DNA from: Methyloceanibacter sp. wino2
Lineage (GTDB): Bacteria; Pseudomonadota; Alphaproteobacteria; Rhizobiales; Methyloligellaceae
NCBI RefSeq assembly: GCF_003071365.1
Contig: NZ_CP028960.1
Span: 310,001-374,000 of the forward strand
Direction of reading: 5' to 3'
DNA: 64,000 bases
Notes under the pieces: generated by a model
The model's input: only the letters and a program-made list of their open reading frames with translations
Told to the model about the DNA's origin: nothing
The model's database searches: none
Part shown: piece by piece, positions 18,291 through 26,608 of the stretch
How positions within the stretch are numbered: the stretch's first letter is position 1
Layout of the letters: each line of letters begins with the position of its first letter
Made by a program: the position numbers and the translations under genes

Positions 18291-19529
18291 CTAAGCCGGG
18301 CTCGGACCGAACACGAGCACGGCGTTCAGGCCGCCGAAGGCGAACGAGTTGGACATCACGTAGTTGATGTCGCGCTTCTTGCCTTCGTTGGGCGTGTAGT
18401 CCAGATCGCACTCCGGGTCCGTCTCCGTGAGGCCGATCGTCGGCGGCACGAAGTTCTCCTCGAGCGCCTTGATGGACGCCGCCGCCTCGATGCCGCCGCA
18501 TGCGCCGAGCGTGTGCCCGTGCATGGACTTCGTGGACGAGATGGAGAGGTTGTTGGCTGCGTTGCCGAACACGTGCTTGATCGCACGGGTTTCGTTGACG
18601 TCGTTCACCGCCGTGGCCGTGCCGTGGGCGTTGACGTAGTCGATGTCGGACGGCGCGAGCTGCGCATCGTCCAGCGCGATCTTCATGGCCGTCGAGGCGC
18701 CGTCAATGGAAGGGTTCACCATGTCCGCAGCGTCCGCCGTCATGCCGAAGCCCATGAGCTCGGCCAGGATCGGTGCGCCGCGCGCCTTCGCCTTCTCGTA
18801 TTCTTCGAGCACCAGGATGCCCGAACCTTCGGCGAGAACGGTGCCGTTGCGCGCCTTGGAAAAGGGAAACAGTCCGTCGGGGCTCAGCACGCGCATGGCC
18901 TGCCAAGCACGGGTGGCGCCCCAGTTGAGTGACGCTTCGGCGGCGCCGGCGACGCCGGTGTCGATCAGGCCGCTGCGAATCATCTGGTAGACGACGCCGA
19001 TCGAATGGGTCGCGGTGGAACAGGCGCTGACGACGCCAAAGGTCGGGCCCTTGATGCCGTACTCGATGCTCACATGCGCCGAGGCGGACGAGCCGATCGC
19101 CTTCAGAAGGGTCAGCGGATGGGTCGCGCGCTTGTTCTCCTTGAAGAGCATCTTGTAGGAGAATTCGAGCGTGGTCAGGCCGCCGACACCGGACCCGATG
19201 ATGCAGGCCGTACGATAGGCGTCTTCGTCGCTGATGGGCGTTTCGAGCCCCGACTGCGCAACAGCCTCGCGCGCGGCACAGCCCGCATATTGCGAATACT
19301 TGTCCGCCATCAGGAGCTGCTTGCTCAGCTCGCGCTCTCGAGGGTCGAAATCAGGGACTTCGCCGGCAATGGTGATGTAAAGCTCGTCGGTCTCGAAGCT
19401 CTGAACCTCGCGAATGCCGCAAGAGCCAGCCTTCAATCCAGACCAGAACTTCTCAACGCCCGTGCCCAAAGGCGTGACGACGCCCTGGCCTGTGACCACG
19501 ACGCGCCTGCGTCCGTTAGAGTGTGTCAT
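18291..19529 (-). CDS. Beta-ketoacyl-ACP synthase II-type (FabF/NodE-like)
   Basis: The 412-residue ketosynthase condenses an acyl chain with malonyl-ACP. The catalytic triad is Cys170 (VVSACSTATH), His302 (NAHGTAT) and His339 (STKSMHGHTLGA). The gene pairs with its own acyl carrier protein 66 bp upstream on the same strand, away from the main fab genes. This resembles nodE/nodF or secondary lipid sets more than the housekeeping fabF-acpP pair. The second active-site loop reads AVNDVNET where housekeeping FabF usually has PxGDxxE. The product chain is unknown. Confidence 0.9.
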   Translation of the reverse strand: MTHSNGRRRVVVTGQGVVTPLGTGVEKFWSGLKAGSCGIREVQSFETDELYITIAGEVPDFDPRERELSKQLLMADKYSQYAGCAAREAVAQSGLETPISDEDAYRTACIIGSGVGGLTTLEFSYKMLFKENKRATHPLTLLKAIGSSASAHVSIEYGIKGPTFGVVSACSTATHSIGVVYQMIRSGLIDTGVAGAAEASLNWGATRAWQAMRVLSPDGLFPFSKARNGTVLAEGSGILVLEEYEKAKARGAPILAELMGFGMTADAADMVNPSIDGASTAMKIALDDAQLAPSDIDYVNAHGTATAVNDVNETRAIKHVFGNAANNLSISSTKSMHGHTLGACGGIEAAASIKALEENFVPPTIGLTETDPECDLDYTPNEGKKRDINYVMSNSFAFGGLNAVLVFGPSPA

Positions 19530-19595
19530 GTAGTGCTAAGCCGTAACTCCAAGCCTGGCCGATACCCCGGAAAGCTCCCGAGCGGTTGGGCTGGT

Positions 19596-19865
19596 CTAAG
19601 CTGCTGCGCCCGAGGCCTTCGACTCTGCGATAATTCCCTTCACGCGATCGACAACCGAGCCGACCGTCGCGAACGCTTCGACTTCTTCGTTCGCATTATA
19701 GGGAATTTCGATTCCGAAGGTATCCTCAATATCAAAGACGATCACTGCCAGATCGAGGGATTCAATCTCCAGGTCGCTCAGAGGCGTCTCGAGCGTAACC
19801 TCCTTGGAGGGATCCTTCATATTCTTCCGCAGAATCTCAATGATCTTGGTGGCCACCTCGTCCAT
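19596..19865 (-). CDS. Acyl carrier protein, specialised
   Basis: The 89-residue acidic helical protein carries the 4'-phosphopantetheine arm on Ser36. The usual Asp-Ser-Leu is Glu-Ser-Leu here (LEIESLDLAV), with a typical third helix EDTFGIEIP. A GGGAG site lies 6 bases before the ATG. Together with the ketosynthase downstream it forms a two-gene unit. It is too different from the highly conserved housekeeping AcpP (DSLDTVELVM type) to be that protein. A dedicated fatty acyl or lipid-tailoring carrier is the likely role. Confidence 0.9.
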   Translation of the reverse strand: MDEVATKIIEILRKNMKDPSKEVTLETPLSDLEIESLDLAVIVFDIEDTFGIEIPYNANEEVEAFATVGSVVDRVKGIIAESKASGAAA

Positions 19866-20233
19866 ATCAATCTCCCTGCCCCGTTGAGGGGTCCGTATAT
19901 AATGTTCCCTGGCTAAAACATAGCGAGTTCGAGGGCAAGTCAGGCATTGGAATAGACTTAAAAACTGGCCGAGTCTAGCCGCGCCATGCTCGCTCGATGT
20001 CCGATACTATACGCTCTAATCGCTAACAAAATGGGCGTTTTTGCGCCTGCCCCTGCCTTCGTTTCAGCATATTCTGTGGGCGTCATATGCCTGTCCGCAC
20101 GCGCTTTGCCAACCCCCGTGTTACAATACTAGATGAATCGGGGCTTGCGGCGAATTGCCTCCCCAGCGCATTGCGCGGCGCCGCTAAGCATCCGAATCGC
20201 AACGCAAATTCAAGGCAGACACCTGTCACACAA
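19866..20233. other. Divergent intergenic region between acyl carrier protein and acyl-CoA ligase genes
   Basis: These 368 bases hold the ribosome site of the acyl carrier protein gene and AT-rich stretches, including TATATAATG on the + strand near 19895, that could serve divergent promoters. An in-frame extension of the ligase upstream to 20087 is possible, but it has no homology-like content. Confidence 0.45.
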
Positions 20234-21946
20234 ATGGCCGTTAAGGCAAATCCAGCGGCACAGCAGGCCGCACCAGACGCCCGGGACCGGCCCTGGCTGA
20301 GATCCTATCCTCCTGGATTGTCCTGGACGGCCGAGTTCAAGCCCGGCCTCGTCCACAGCCTCCTCGACGAGGCGGTCGAGCGTCACGGCTCGCGAATGTG
20401 CACCTACTTCGAAGGCAAGACCCTGACCTACGAGGAGATCGGGGCCCTCTCTGACCGTGCGGCCAAGGGCCTGGCGGCGCTCGGGGTACGGGAGGGCGTC
20501 CGGGTCGGGCTGCTGCTTCCGAACTCACCGACCTATCTCATCTACTTTTTCGGCATCCTCAAAGCGGGCGGCACCGTCGTCAATTTCAACCCGCTGTACA
20601 GCGTCGAGGAGCTCGCCTTCCAGATCCGGGACAGCGGCACCGAAATCATGGTGACGCTCGACCTCCATCTTCTGTTCAAGAAGATCGAACCGCTCCTCGC
20701 AGACGGAACCCTCGGGCGGGCCGTGGTCGCCGATTTCGCCTCTCTCCTGCCGACGCTGAAACAGATCGGGCTGATGATGACGCGCAAAGTCCGGCGCGCG
20801 AAAGTCGGTCTGTCGCGCCAGCGGCGCAAGATCGTGCGCGAACGCGATCTTCTCGCCAATAACGGCCGCTTCGTCCGGCCCACGATCAAGCCGGAGGCCG
20901 TGGCGGTTCTCCAATATACGGGCGGCACCACGGGCACCCCCAAAGGCGCCATGCTCAGTCACGCCAATATCTTCATCAACACGGCGCAGGTTCGATTGTG
21001 GGGCCAACGGCCGCCTGAGGTGGTGGACCGGATTCTCGGGGTGCTGCCTCTGTTCCACGTATTCGCCATGACGACGGTCATGACATTCGGAGTCGCCAAC
21101 GGCATGGAAATCGTCCTCATGCCGAAATTCGAGCTGGGCCGAACCTTGAAGCTCATCGGCAAGTTGCGGCCCACGGTCATGCCGGGCGTCCCTACCCTGT
21201 TCCAAGCCCTGCTCCACCATCGCCATATCGACAGGTTCGACCTCTCGTCACTGCAATTCTGCATCTCCGGCGGCGCGGCCCTGCCGATGCACGTCAAGAA
21301 GGGCTTCGAGAAGTTCATTGGCGGGTGGTTGGTGGAGGGCTACGGGCTTAGCGAGACATCGCCCGTGGCGACCTGCAATCCGTTCGACGGGCACAAGGAC
21401 GGCTCGATCGGGCTGCCGCTGCCCCGGACGGAGATCACAATCCGGTCGCTCGAGAACCCCGAACAAGAAATGCCGATGGGAGAGCCGGGCGAAATCTGCA
21501 TCGCGGGACCGCAAGTGATGAGCGGGTACTGGAACAAGGCGGACGAGACGGCGGCGGTCTTTGTCGGCAAGTATTTCCGGACCGGGGACGTCGGCTACAT
21601 GGACGAGGACGGCTTCATCTTCATCGTCGACCGCATCAAGGACATGATCAACACAGCCGGCTTCAAGGTCTATCCGCGCCGCATCGAAGACGCGCTTCAT
21701 GAGCATCCGGCCGTGGCCGAATGCTGCGTCGTCGGCATCCCGGACTCCTATCGAGGTGAAGCGCCGAAGGCCTATGTGCGCCTGCACGACGGTAGAACCG
21801 AGACCGCCGTCGACCTCATGACGTTCTTGCGGCCGAAGCTGTCAAAGCTCGAACTGCCCGTCGCGATCGAGTTCCGCGACGAACTGCCCAAGACAATGAT
21901 CGGCAAGCTGTCCAAGAAAGCGCTCCGCGCCGAAACAGGCGCTTAA
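20234..21946 (+). CDS. AMP-forming fatty acyl-CoA ligase (FadD-like)
   Basis: This is an adenylate-forming enzyme of 570 residues that activates a carboxylic acid, probably a long-chain fatty acid, to acyl-CoA. Motifs are the P-loop YTGGTTGTPKGAMLSH, the adenine-site VEGYGLSETSPV, the hinge YFRTGDVGYMDEDG, NTAGFKVYPRRIE, and the C-terminal catalytic lysine in KTMIGKLSKKALR. The insertion between residues 180 and 230 (KVRRAKVGLSRQRRK) is basic, as in FadD-type membrane-associated ligases. I chose the ATG at 20234. A start at 20087 would add 49 residues without family match. The divergent acyl carrier protein/ketosynthase pair suggests a link between acyl activation and chain building. Confidence 0.9.
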   Translation: MAVKANPAAQQAAPDARDRPWLRSYPPGLSWTAEFKPGLVHSLLDEAVERHGSRMCTYFEGKTLTYEEIGALSDRAAKGLAALGVREGVRVGLLLPNSPTYLIYFFGILKAGGTVVNFNPLYSVEELAFQIRDSGTEIMVTLDLHLLFKKIEPLLADGTLGRAVVADFASLLPTLKQIGLMMTRKVRRAKVGLSRQRRKIVRERDLLANNGRFVRPTIKPEAVAVLQYTGGTTGTPKGAMLSHANIFINTAQVRLWGQRPPEVVDRILGVLPLFHVFAMTTVMTFGVANGMEIVLMPKFELGRTLKLIGKLRPTVMPGVPTLFQALLHHRHIDRFDLSSLQFCISGGAALPMHVKKGFEKFIGGWLVEGYGLSETSPVATCNPFDGHKDGSIGLPLPRTEITIRSLENPEQEMPMGEPGEICIAGPQVMSGYWNKADETAAVFVGKYFRTGDVGYMDEDGFIFIVDRIKDMINTAGFKVYPRRIEDALHEHPAVAECCVVGIPDSYRGEAPKAYVRLHDGRTETAVDLMTFLRPKLSKLELPVAIEFRDELPKTMIGKLSKKALRAETGA

Positions 21947-22011
21947 GCGCAGCAGCGCTCATGCCCCCAGGCGAGGGCTCTTGCTATATCCGGATTGAGA
22001 GACCGGGCCGG

Positions 22012-23106
22012 CTACTGGCGCATCCAGGGAATGAGGTTCTGCCCCTGCTGCTGCAGTTCCTTGAGGCGCTTCTGACGGCGCATCTGGCGCCGTTCGCGCC
22101 AACTCAGCCGCTGGTCGAACGTGTCGGCAGCAGCCTCGGCAGATTCCTCAGGTACTGCGGACTCCGCATCCGATGCGGCTGCTTCCGGCGGACCTGACTC
22201 GGGCTGGACCGGTTCGGACTGGATCGAGGCTTGGCGCGACGCGGGTGCGGGCGCCGGTTGGGGCGTGGCGGCAGCTTGCGCCGGCGCTGCGGGAGCTGCC
22301 GGTCTGGGAGCCGGCGCGGGCTGCGCCGCGGTCTGCGCGCCGCTGGGGACGACCGGGGACGCCATCGAGAACATGCTCGACACGCTCTCTCCCGTGTAGC
22401 CCGCAGGGTGCTGATTGGCCTTTTCGCCCTTGAGGTAGCTCAGTCCGGGCGCCCCGCCCTGCGGCGCCGCCGGCGTCTGCATCTCGGTGCTGGCAACATT
22501 GTCAATTGCCAGCCCGGTCGATGCCGCGGAGGCTGTCGCGGCTTTGGGCGCCGGGGCGGCTGCCGCAGGCGCAGCAGGCGCAGGAGCCGGTGTTGCCGAT
22601 GCCTCGACCTGAGGCTCGGGCTTCTTCTCTTCTTCAGGCGGCGGCGGCGCGGATGTCCGCAGCCACACCTGCTCGCGGCAAAGGAACGCGGCGACACAAC
22701 CTTTGAGGACGATCTTCGACGACGATGCGAGCGTGACGGACGCCGAATAGGTCTTGCCGTCCTCAGGATTGTAGACCGTGCCCTTCCACTGACTGGCGCT
22801 CACCTGCTTCATGCCGCGGATAATGTGCATGCCTTCGATGGTGCGCCCGCGTAAGGACGGGTTCACGTTGCGCACGTCTTGCAAGACGCGGCCCTTGCTG
22901 TCGCGGGGATTTTGCAGCCAGGCGATCTTCACGCAGATGGAGCGCCCGCCGCAGTAATACAGCTGCATCTTCGCGGGATATTTGCCTTGGTCGGCCTTGC
23001 GCCAATAGCCCGTGGGATCGCCAGCCTGTGCGGTGGTGGCGCTCGCCGGAACGAGCACGGCCGCAAGCGCCATGCCGATCACCGCAGAGTAAACTTTGTG
23101 CCGCAT
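22012..23106 (-). CDS. DUF2147 domain-containing envelope protein with long Pro/Ala-rich tail
   Basis: A signal peptide (MRHKVYSAVIGMALAAVLVPASATTAQAG) leads into a DUF2147 domain (GYWRKADQGKYPAKMQLYYCG, CVKIAWLQNP, GWKG-like WKGTVYNPEDGKTYSASV, CREQVWLR). From about residue 150 the protein becomes a 150-residue Pro/Ala/Glu-rich low-complexity region. It ends in a strongly basic helix (LSWRERRQMRRQKRLKELQQQ). The start is the ATG with a GGAGG site 5 bases upstream, 15 bases inside a longer frame. DUF2147 occurs in periplasmic proteins of unknown function, and the long linker could span the periplasm. Confidence 0.85.
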   Translation of the reverse strand: MRHKVYSAVIGMALAAVLVPASATTAQAGDPTGYWRKADQGKYPAKMQLYYCGGRSICVKIAWLQNPRDSKGRVLQDVRNVNPSLRGRTIEGMHIIRGMKQVSASQWKGTVYNPEDGKTYSASVTLASSSKIVLKGCVAAFLCREQVWLRTSAPPPPEEEKKPEPQVEASATPAPAPAAPAAAAPAPKAATASAASTGLAIDNVASTEMQTPAAPQGGAPGLSYLKGEKANQHPAGYTGESVSSMFSMASPVVPSGAQTAAQPAPAPRPAAPAAPAQAAATPQPAPAPASRQASIQSEPVQPESGPPEAAASDAESAVPEESAEAAADTFDQRLSWRERRQMRRQKRLKELQQQGQNLIPWMRQ

Positions 23107-23225
23107 AAGAACCTCCGTCATGGGTCAGGCGCGGTCGCGGACCGCGCCTCGGCAGTGTCTCAATTACTCCCTGTCCCCGACGGGTCTCGTTGGACCCGGC
23201 ACTCGATCCGGCGGTGGAGCACCTA

Positions 23226-24551
23226 TTATTCGGCGCTCTCGTTCAAACCCGCATCCGCTGCGTTGGATGTTCCGACCCCTTCGAGGATCGCGGCGACACC
23301 CATTCCGCCAGCGGTACACACTGAAATCAAACCTCTTTTGCCACCCCTATTATGAAGGAGTTTGGCTAAAACTGCCAGGATTCGGGCGCCCGTGGCAGCA
23401 AAAGGGTGGCCGATCGCAATCGACGAGCCCTCGATATTCAGCTTGGACCTGTCGATGGGCCCCAGCGGCGCGTCACGCCCCAGCCGGACCCGGCAATATT
23501 CTTCGGACTCCCATGCCTTCAACGTCGCAAGTACCTGCGCAGCAAACGCTTCGTGCACCTCGTAATAGTCAAAGTCTTGAAGGGCCAAGCCCGCCTGCTG
23601 CAATAGATCGCTAACAGCAACGGTCGGCGCCATCAAGAGCCCCTCACCTTCGACATAGTCTACGGCAGAAGTACGACCCAAAGTTAAATAGGCCTGAACC
23701 GGAATTCCCTTGGAATCCGCCCATTCTTCGCTCGCCAGCAGCACCGTGGAAGCCCCATCGGTTAACGGTGTCGAATTCGCGGCAGTAATCGTCCCATTCT
23801 GCTTGTCGAACGCCGGCTTCAGTTCGGCCATTTTCTCGAGCGAGATATCCGGGCGGATGTTGTTGTCCCGGAAAACGCCGGCGCAGGGCACGACGAGATC
23901 GTCCATGAAGCCGTCGTCGTAGGCGGCAGCGGCCTTTTTATGGCTCTCATAAGCCAGCAAATCCTGATCTTCGCGGGAAATGCCCCACTCCTTGGCCATC
24001 AGCTCGCAATGCTCGCCCATGCCGAGGCCGGTGCGCGGCTCGCGCGTGTCCGGCGGCACCGGAGCGAGTTCAGCCGGGCTCATGCCTTTGAAGGCTGCGA
24101 GGCGCTGGCCCCAGCTCTTGGCCCGGGAGGCCTCGATAAGGCGCTTGGCGAGCTTCTTCTGGACGACGATGGGCGCATCGCTCGTCGTGTCCGAGCCCAT
24201 GGCGATGCCGCACTCGATCTGACCCGTCGCGATCTTGGCCGCGATGCCCAGCGCGCCCTGAAGGCTCGTGCCGCAGGCCTGCATCATGGTGATGCCGGGT
24301 GTCGTTGCGGCCAAGGGGCTGCCGATCACCGCTTCGCGCGCCAGGTTCCAATCCTTCGCGTGCGTGACCACGGCGCCGCCGACCACCTCGTCGATATGCA
24401 TGCCCTCTAGGGAGAAGCGCTCGGCGAGGCCCGCGAGAGCCGTCGTCAGCATGTCGAGGTTGGAAAGTTCCGCATACGCCGTGTGCGACCGGCAGAACGG
24501 CGTTCTAACCCCGCCAAGCACCGCAACGCGACGTAGAGTCGTATTCGTCAT
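23226..24551 (-). CDS. fadI: Acetyl-CoA C-acyltransferase (FadI-like thiolase)
   Basis: The 441-residue thiolase performs the last step of beta-oxidation, splitting 3-ketoacyl-CoA with CoA. The acylated cysteine is Cys93 in MMQACGTSLQG. The His motif is HEAFAAQ, SSIAIGHPFAATGAR is the GHP loop, and the second cysteine is in SVCTAGGMGVAAILE. Length fits the FadI group (about 436). The ATG at 24551 has AAGGA upstream. It is the last gene of the fadE-fadJ-fadI operon, 37 bp after fadJ. Confidence 0.93.
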   Translation of the reverse strand: MTNTTLRRVAVLGGVRTPFCRSHTAYAELSNLDMLTTALAGLAERFSLEGMHIDEVVGGAVVTHAKDWNLAREAVIGSPLAATTPGITMMQACGTSLQGALGIAAKIATGQIECGIAMGSDTTSDAPIVVQKKLAKRLIEASRAKSWGQRLAAFKGMSPAELAPVPPDTREPRTGLGMGEHCELMAKEWGISREDQDLLAYESHKKAAAAYDDGFMDDLVVPCAGVFRDNNIRPDISLEKMAELKPAFDKQNGTITAANSTPLTDGASTVLLASEEWADSKGIPVQAYLTLGRTSAVDYVEGEGLLMAPTVAVSDLLQQAGLALQDFDYYEVHEAFAAQVLATLKAWESEEYCRVRLGRDAPLGPIDRSKLNIEGSSIAIGHPFAATGARILAVLAKLLHNRGGKRGLISVCTAGGMGVAAILEGVGTSNAADAGLNESAE

Positions 24552-24588
24552 GCACATTCCTTCCGGGACCGGGCGGGTCCTGTGAGCG

Positions 24589-26598
24589 TCATGCCGCTTC
24601 CTTGTCAGCGGCGGCATTCTTCGTTTTGGCGTAGTGCAGCGGGCCGCCCCGGAACGGCGCAAAGCCCGTTCCGAAGATCACGCCGGCGTCCACATGATCG
24701 GCGTCGGCAACCACGCCTTCGGCTTCCGCGCGGGCCGCCTCGGCCAGAAGCGGCGCCATGAGCTTCTCACCCAAACGGGTAAGCTCCGTGTCCGAGAAAT
24801 CCATCGGCTCGCGTTTCGGCTTGCCGTCTTCCCATTGGTAGAAGCCGCGGCCGGTCTTCTTGCCGAGCTTGCCTTGCTTGACGAGGCTGGCGAGCACGTT
24901 GTCCTGCGAGCCCTCGCCTTCCGGCGCGAGCGACAGTTCCTCGCCGACCTTGTTGCAGATATCGAGGCCGACCATGTCCATGAGCTCCATCGGCCCCATG
25001 GGCATGCCGAATTTCAGCGCGGCTTGATCGATCTTCTCGCGCGGCTGGCCTTCCTGATAGAGCCGGACGGCTTCCATCATGTAGGGCGCGAGAACGCGGT
25101 TCACGAGGAAGCCGGGGCAACTCTTGACGATAAGCGGCAGCTTGTTGATCGCGGTCACGAAAGCGCAAGCCTTGCCAATCTCCTCTTCGCGCGTGGAATC
25201 GCCACGCACGACCTCAACGAGCGGCAGTTGGGCGACCGGATTGAAGAAGTGAATGCCGACCAACCGGCCGGGATCCTTCAACGGCGCGGCGATCTCTTCG
25301 AGCTTCAGCGACGACGTATTGGTCGCGAGTACCGCGCCAGGTTTTGCTTTGCCTTCCAGGTCGGCAAACAAGTTCTGCTTTACCTCGAGTTTCTCGGCGA
25401 CCGCCTCGATGATCACGTCCGCATGCTTGATGTGCCTGCCTTCCGGGTCCGCGATCAAGCGCGCCACGGCGGAGTCGAAGGCCGTCTTCCCGCGCACGCG
25501 CTTCTTGAACAGCTTCTTGGCCCGCGACAGCGCCTTGTCGATTTGGGCTTCGTCGAGGTCCTGGAGACTGGCCTGCATGCCGCAAGCCACGCACCAAGCA
25601 GCGATATCGCCGCCCATGGTGCCCGCGCCGATGACGTGAACTTTGCGCGGCTTGAACGCGTCCTCTTTGGCTGAGCTTTTGGGCGCCGAGCCCTTGAGCA
25701 TCTCGGAGAGCTTGAAACAGCGCCGCAGATTGCGGGACGTGTCGCTCACCATGAGCGGCGCGAACATCTCCGTTTCCGCCAAACGCATGGCTTCGGGATC
25801 GTCGCCGCACGTCTCAAACAAATCGATCAGCCGGAACGGAGCCGGGTAATGCTCCTCGCGGACCTTCGCAGCCGTTTTCTCACGCATTTGCTTGGCGAGG
25901 AACCCGCGCACCGGCTGCTTCGCCATGACCTTCTTCCACCACGGCGCGCCCTTGGAGCGCAGCTTCTTCAGGACGGCCTTGCGCGCGGCCCAGCGCAGAT
26001 TGTGCCGTGTGGGAACGAGCTGATCGACGAGGCCCATGGCACGCGCCGCCGTGGGGCGCAGCATCTTGGCCGTGAGCATGGCGGTCATACCGTCGAGCGG
26101 CCCTGCCGAGCGAATAGCGCGCACGGTCCCGTTCAGGCCGGGAAAGATGCCGAGCTTGACTTCGGGGAAGCCGAGGCGGGTCCCCTCCTCGCGGTCGGCG
26201 ATGCGCCAATGGCAGGCGAGCGCCAGTTCCAGCCCGCCGCCGAGGCAGTAGCCGTGGATTGCCGCCACGACCGGAACGGGGAGCTTCTCGATCCGGTCGA
26301 ACAGCGCAAGCGTCTGCGTCACCGCATCCTTGATCTTGTCTTCGGTGTCGTAGGCGTCGAACTCGTTGATGTCGGCGCCGGCAATGAAGCTCGTATCCTT
26401 CGCGCTGATCAGCACAAGGCCTTTGATCTCTCCGGCCTCGGCACCCTCGACCGCCGAGACGATCTTCTCCAGCTCCTCGGTGGGACGGCGCCCGAGCGCG
26501 TTCATGCTCTCGCCTTCGCGGTCGGCGACCGCCCAGGCGATGCGCTCGTAGTCGACCGTGAACGTCCAGTCTTTCAAGTCGGCAATGGTGATTGGCAT
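24589..26598 (-). CDS. fadJ: Bifunctional enoyl-CoA hydratase/3-hydroxyacyl-CoA dehydrogenase (FadJ/FadB-like)
   Basis: The 669-residue fusion carries the two middle steps of beta-oxidation. The N-terminal crotonase domain has the oxyanion loop SFIAGADINEF and the catalytic glutamates in GGGLELALAC (E124) and FPEVKLGIFPG (E146). The dehydrogenase domain starts with the NAD-binding VIGAGTMGGDIA (residues 322-333). It continues with ATNTSSL, the His motif GIHFFNPV, and FLVNRVLAPYM. It lies 10 bp after fadE, consistent with one mRNA. Confidence 0.95.
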   Translation of the reverse strand: MPITIADLKDWTFTVDYERIAWAVADREGESMNALGRRPTEELEKIVSAVEGAEAGEIKGLVLISAKDTSFIAGADINEFDAYDTEDKIKDAVTQTLALFDRIEKLPVPVVAAIHGYCLGGGLELALACHWRIADREEGTRLGFPEVKLGIFPGLNGTVRAIRSAGPLDGMTAMLTAKMLRPTAARAMGLVDQLVPTRHNLRWAARKAVLKKLRSKGAPWWKKVMAKQPVRGFLAKQMREKTAAKVREEHYPAPFRLIDLFETCGDDPEAMRLAETEMFAPLMVSDTSRNLRRCFKLSEMLKGSAPKSSAKEDAFKPRKVHVIGAGTMGGDIAAWCVACGMQASLQDLDEAQIDKALSRAKKLFKKRVRGKTAFDSAVARLIADPEGRHIKHADVIIEAVAEKLEVKQNLFADLEGKAKPGAVLATNTSSLKLEEIAAPLKDPGRLVGIHFFNPVAQLPLVEVVRGDSTREEEIGKACAFVTAINKLPLIVKSCPGFLVNRVLAPYMMEAVRLYQEGQPREKIDQAALKFGMPMGPMELMDMVGLDICNKVGEELSLAPEGEGSQDNVLASLVKQGKLGKKTGRGFYQWEDGKPKREPMDFSDTELTRLGEKLMAPLLAEAARAEAEGVVADADHVDAGVIFGTGFAPFRGGPLHYAKTKNAAADKEAA

Positions 26599-26608
26599 AG
26601 GTGCAATT

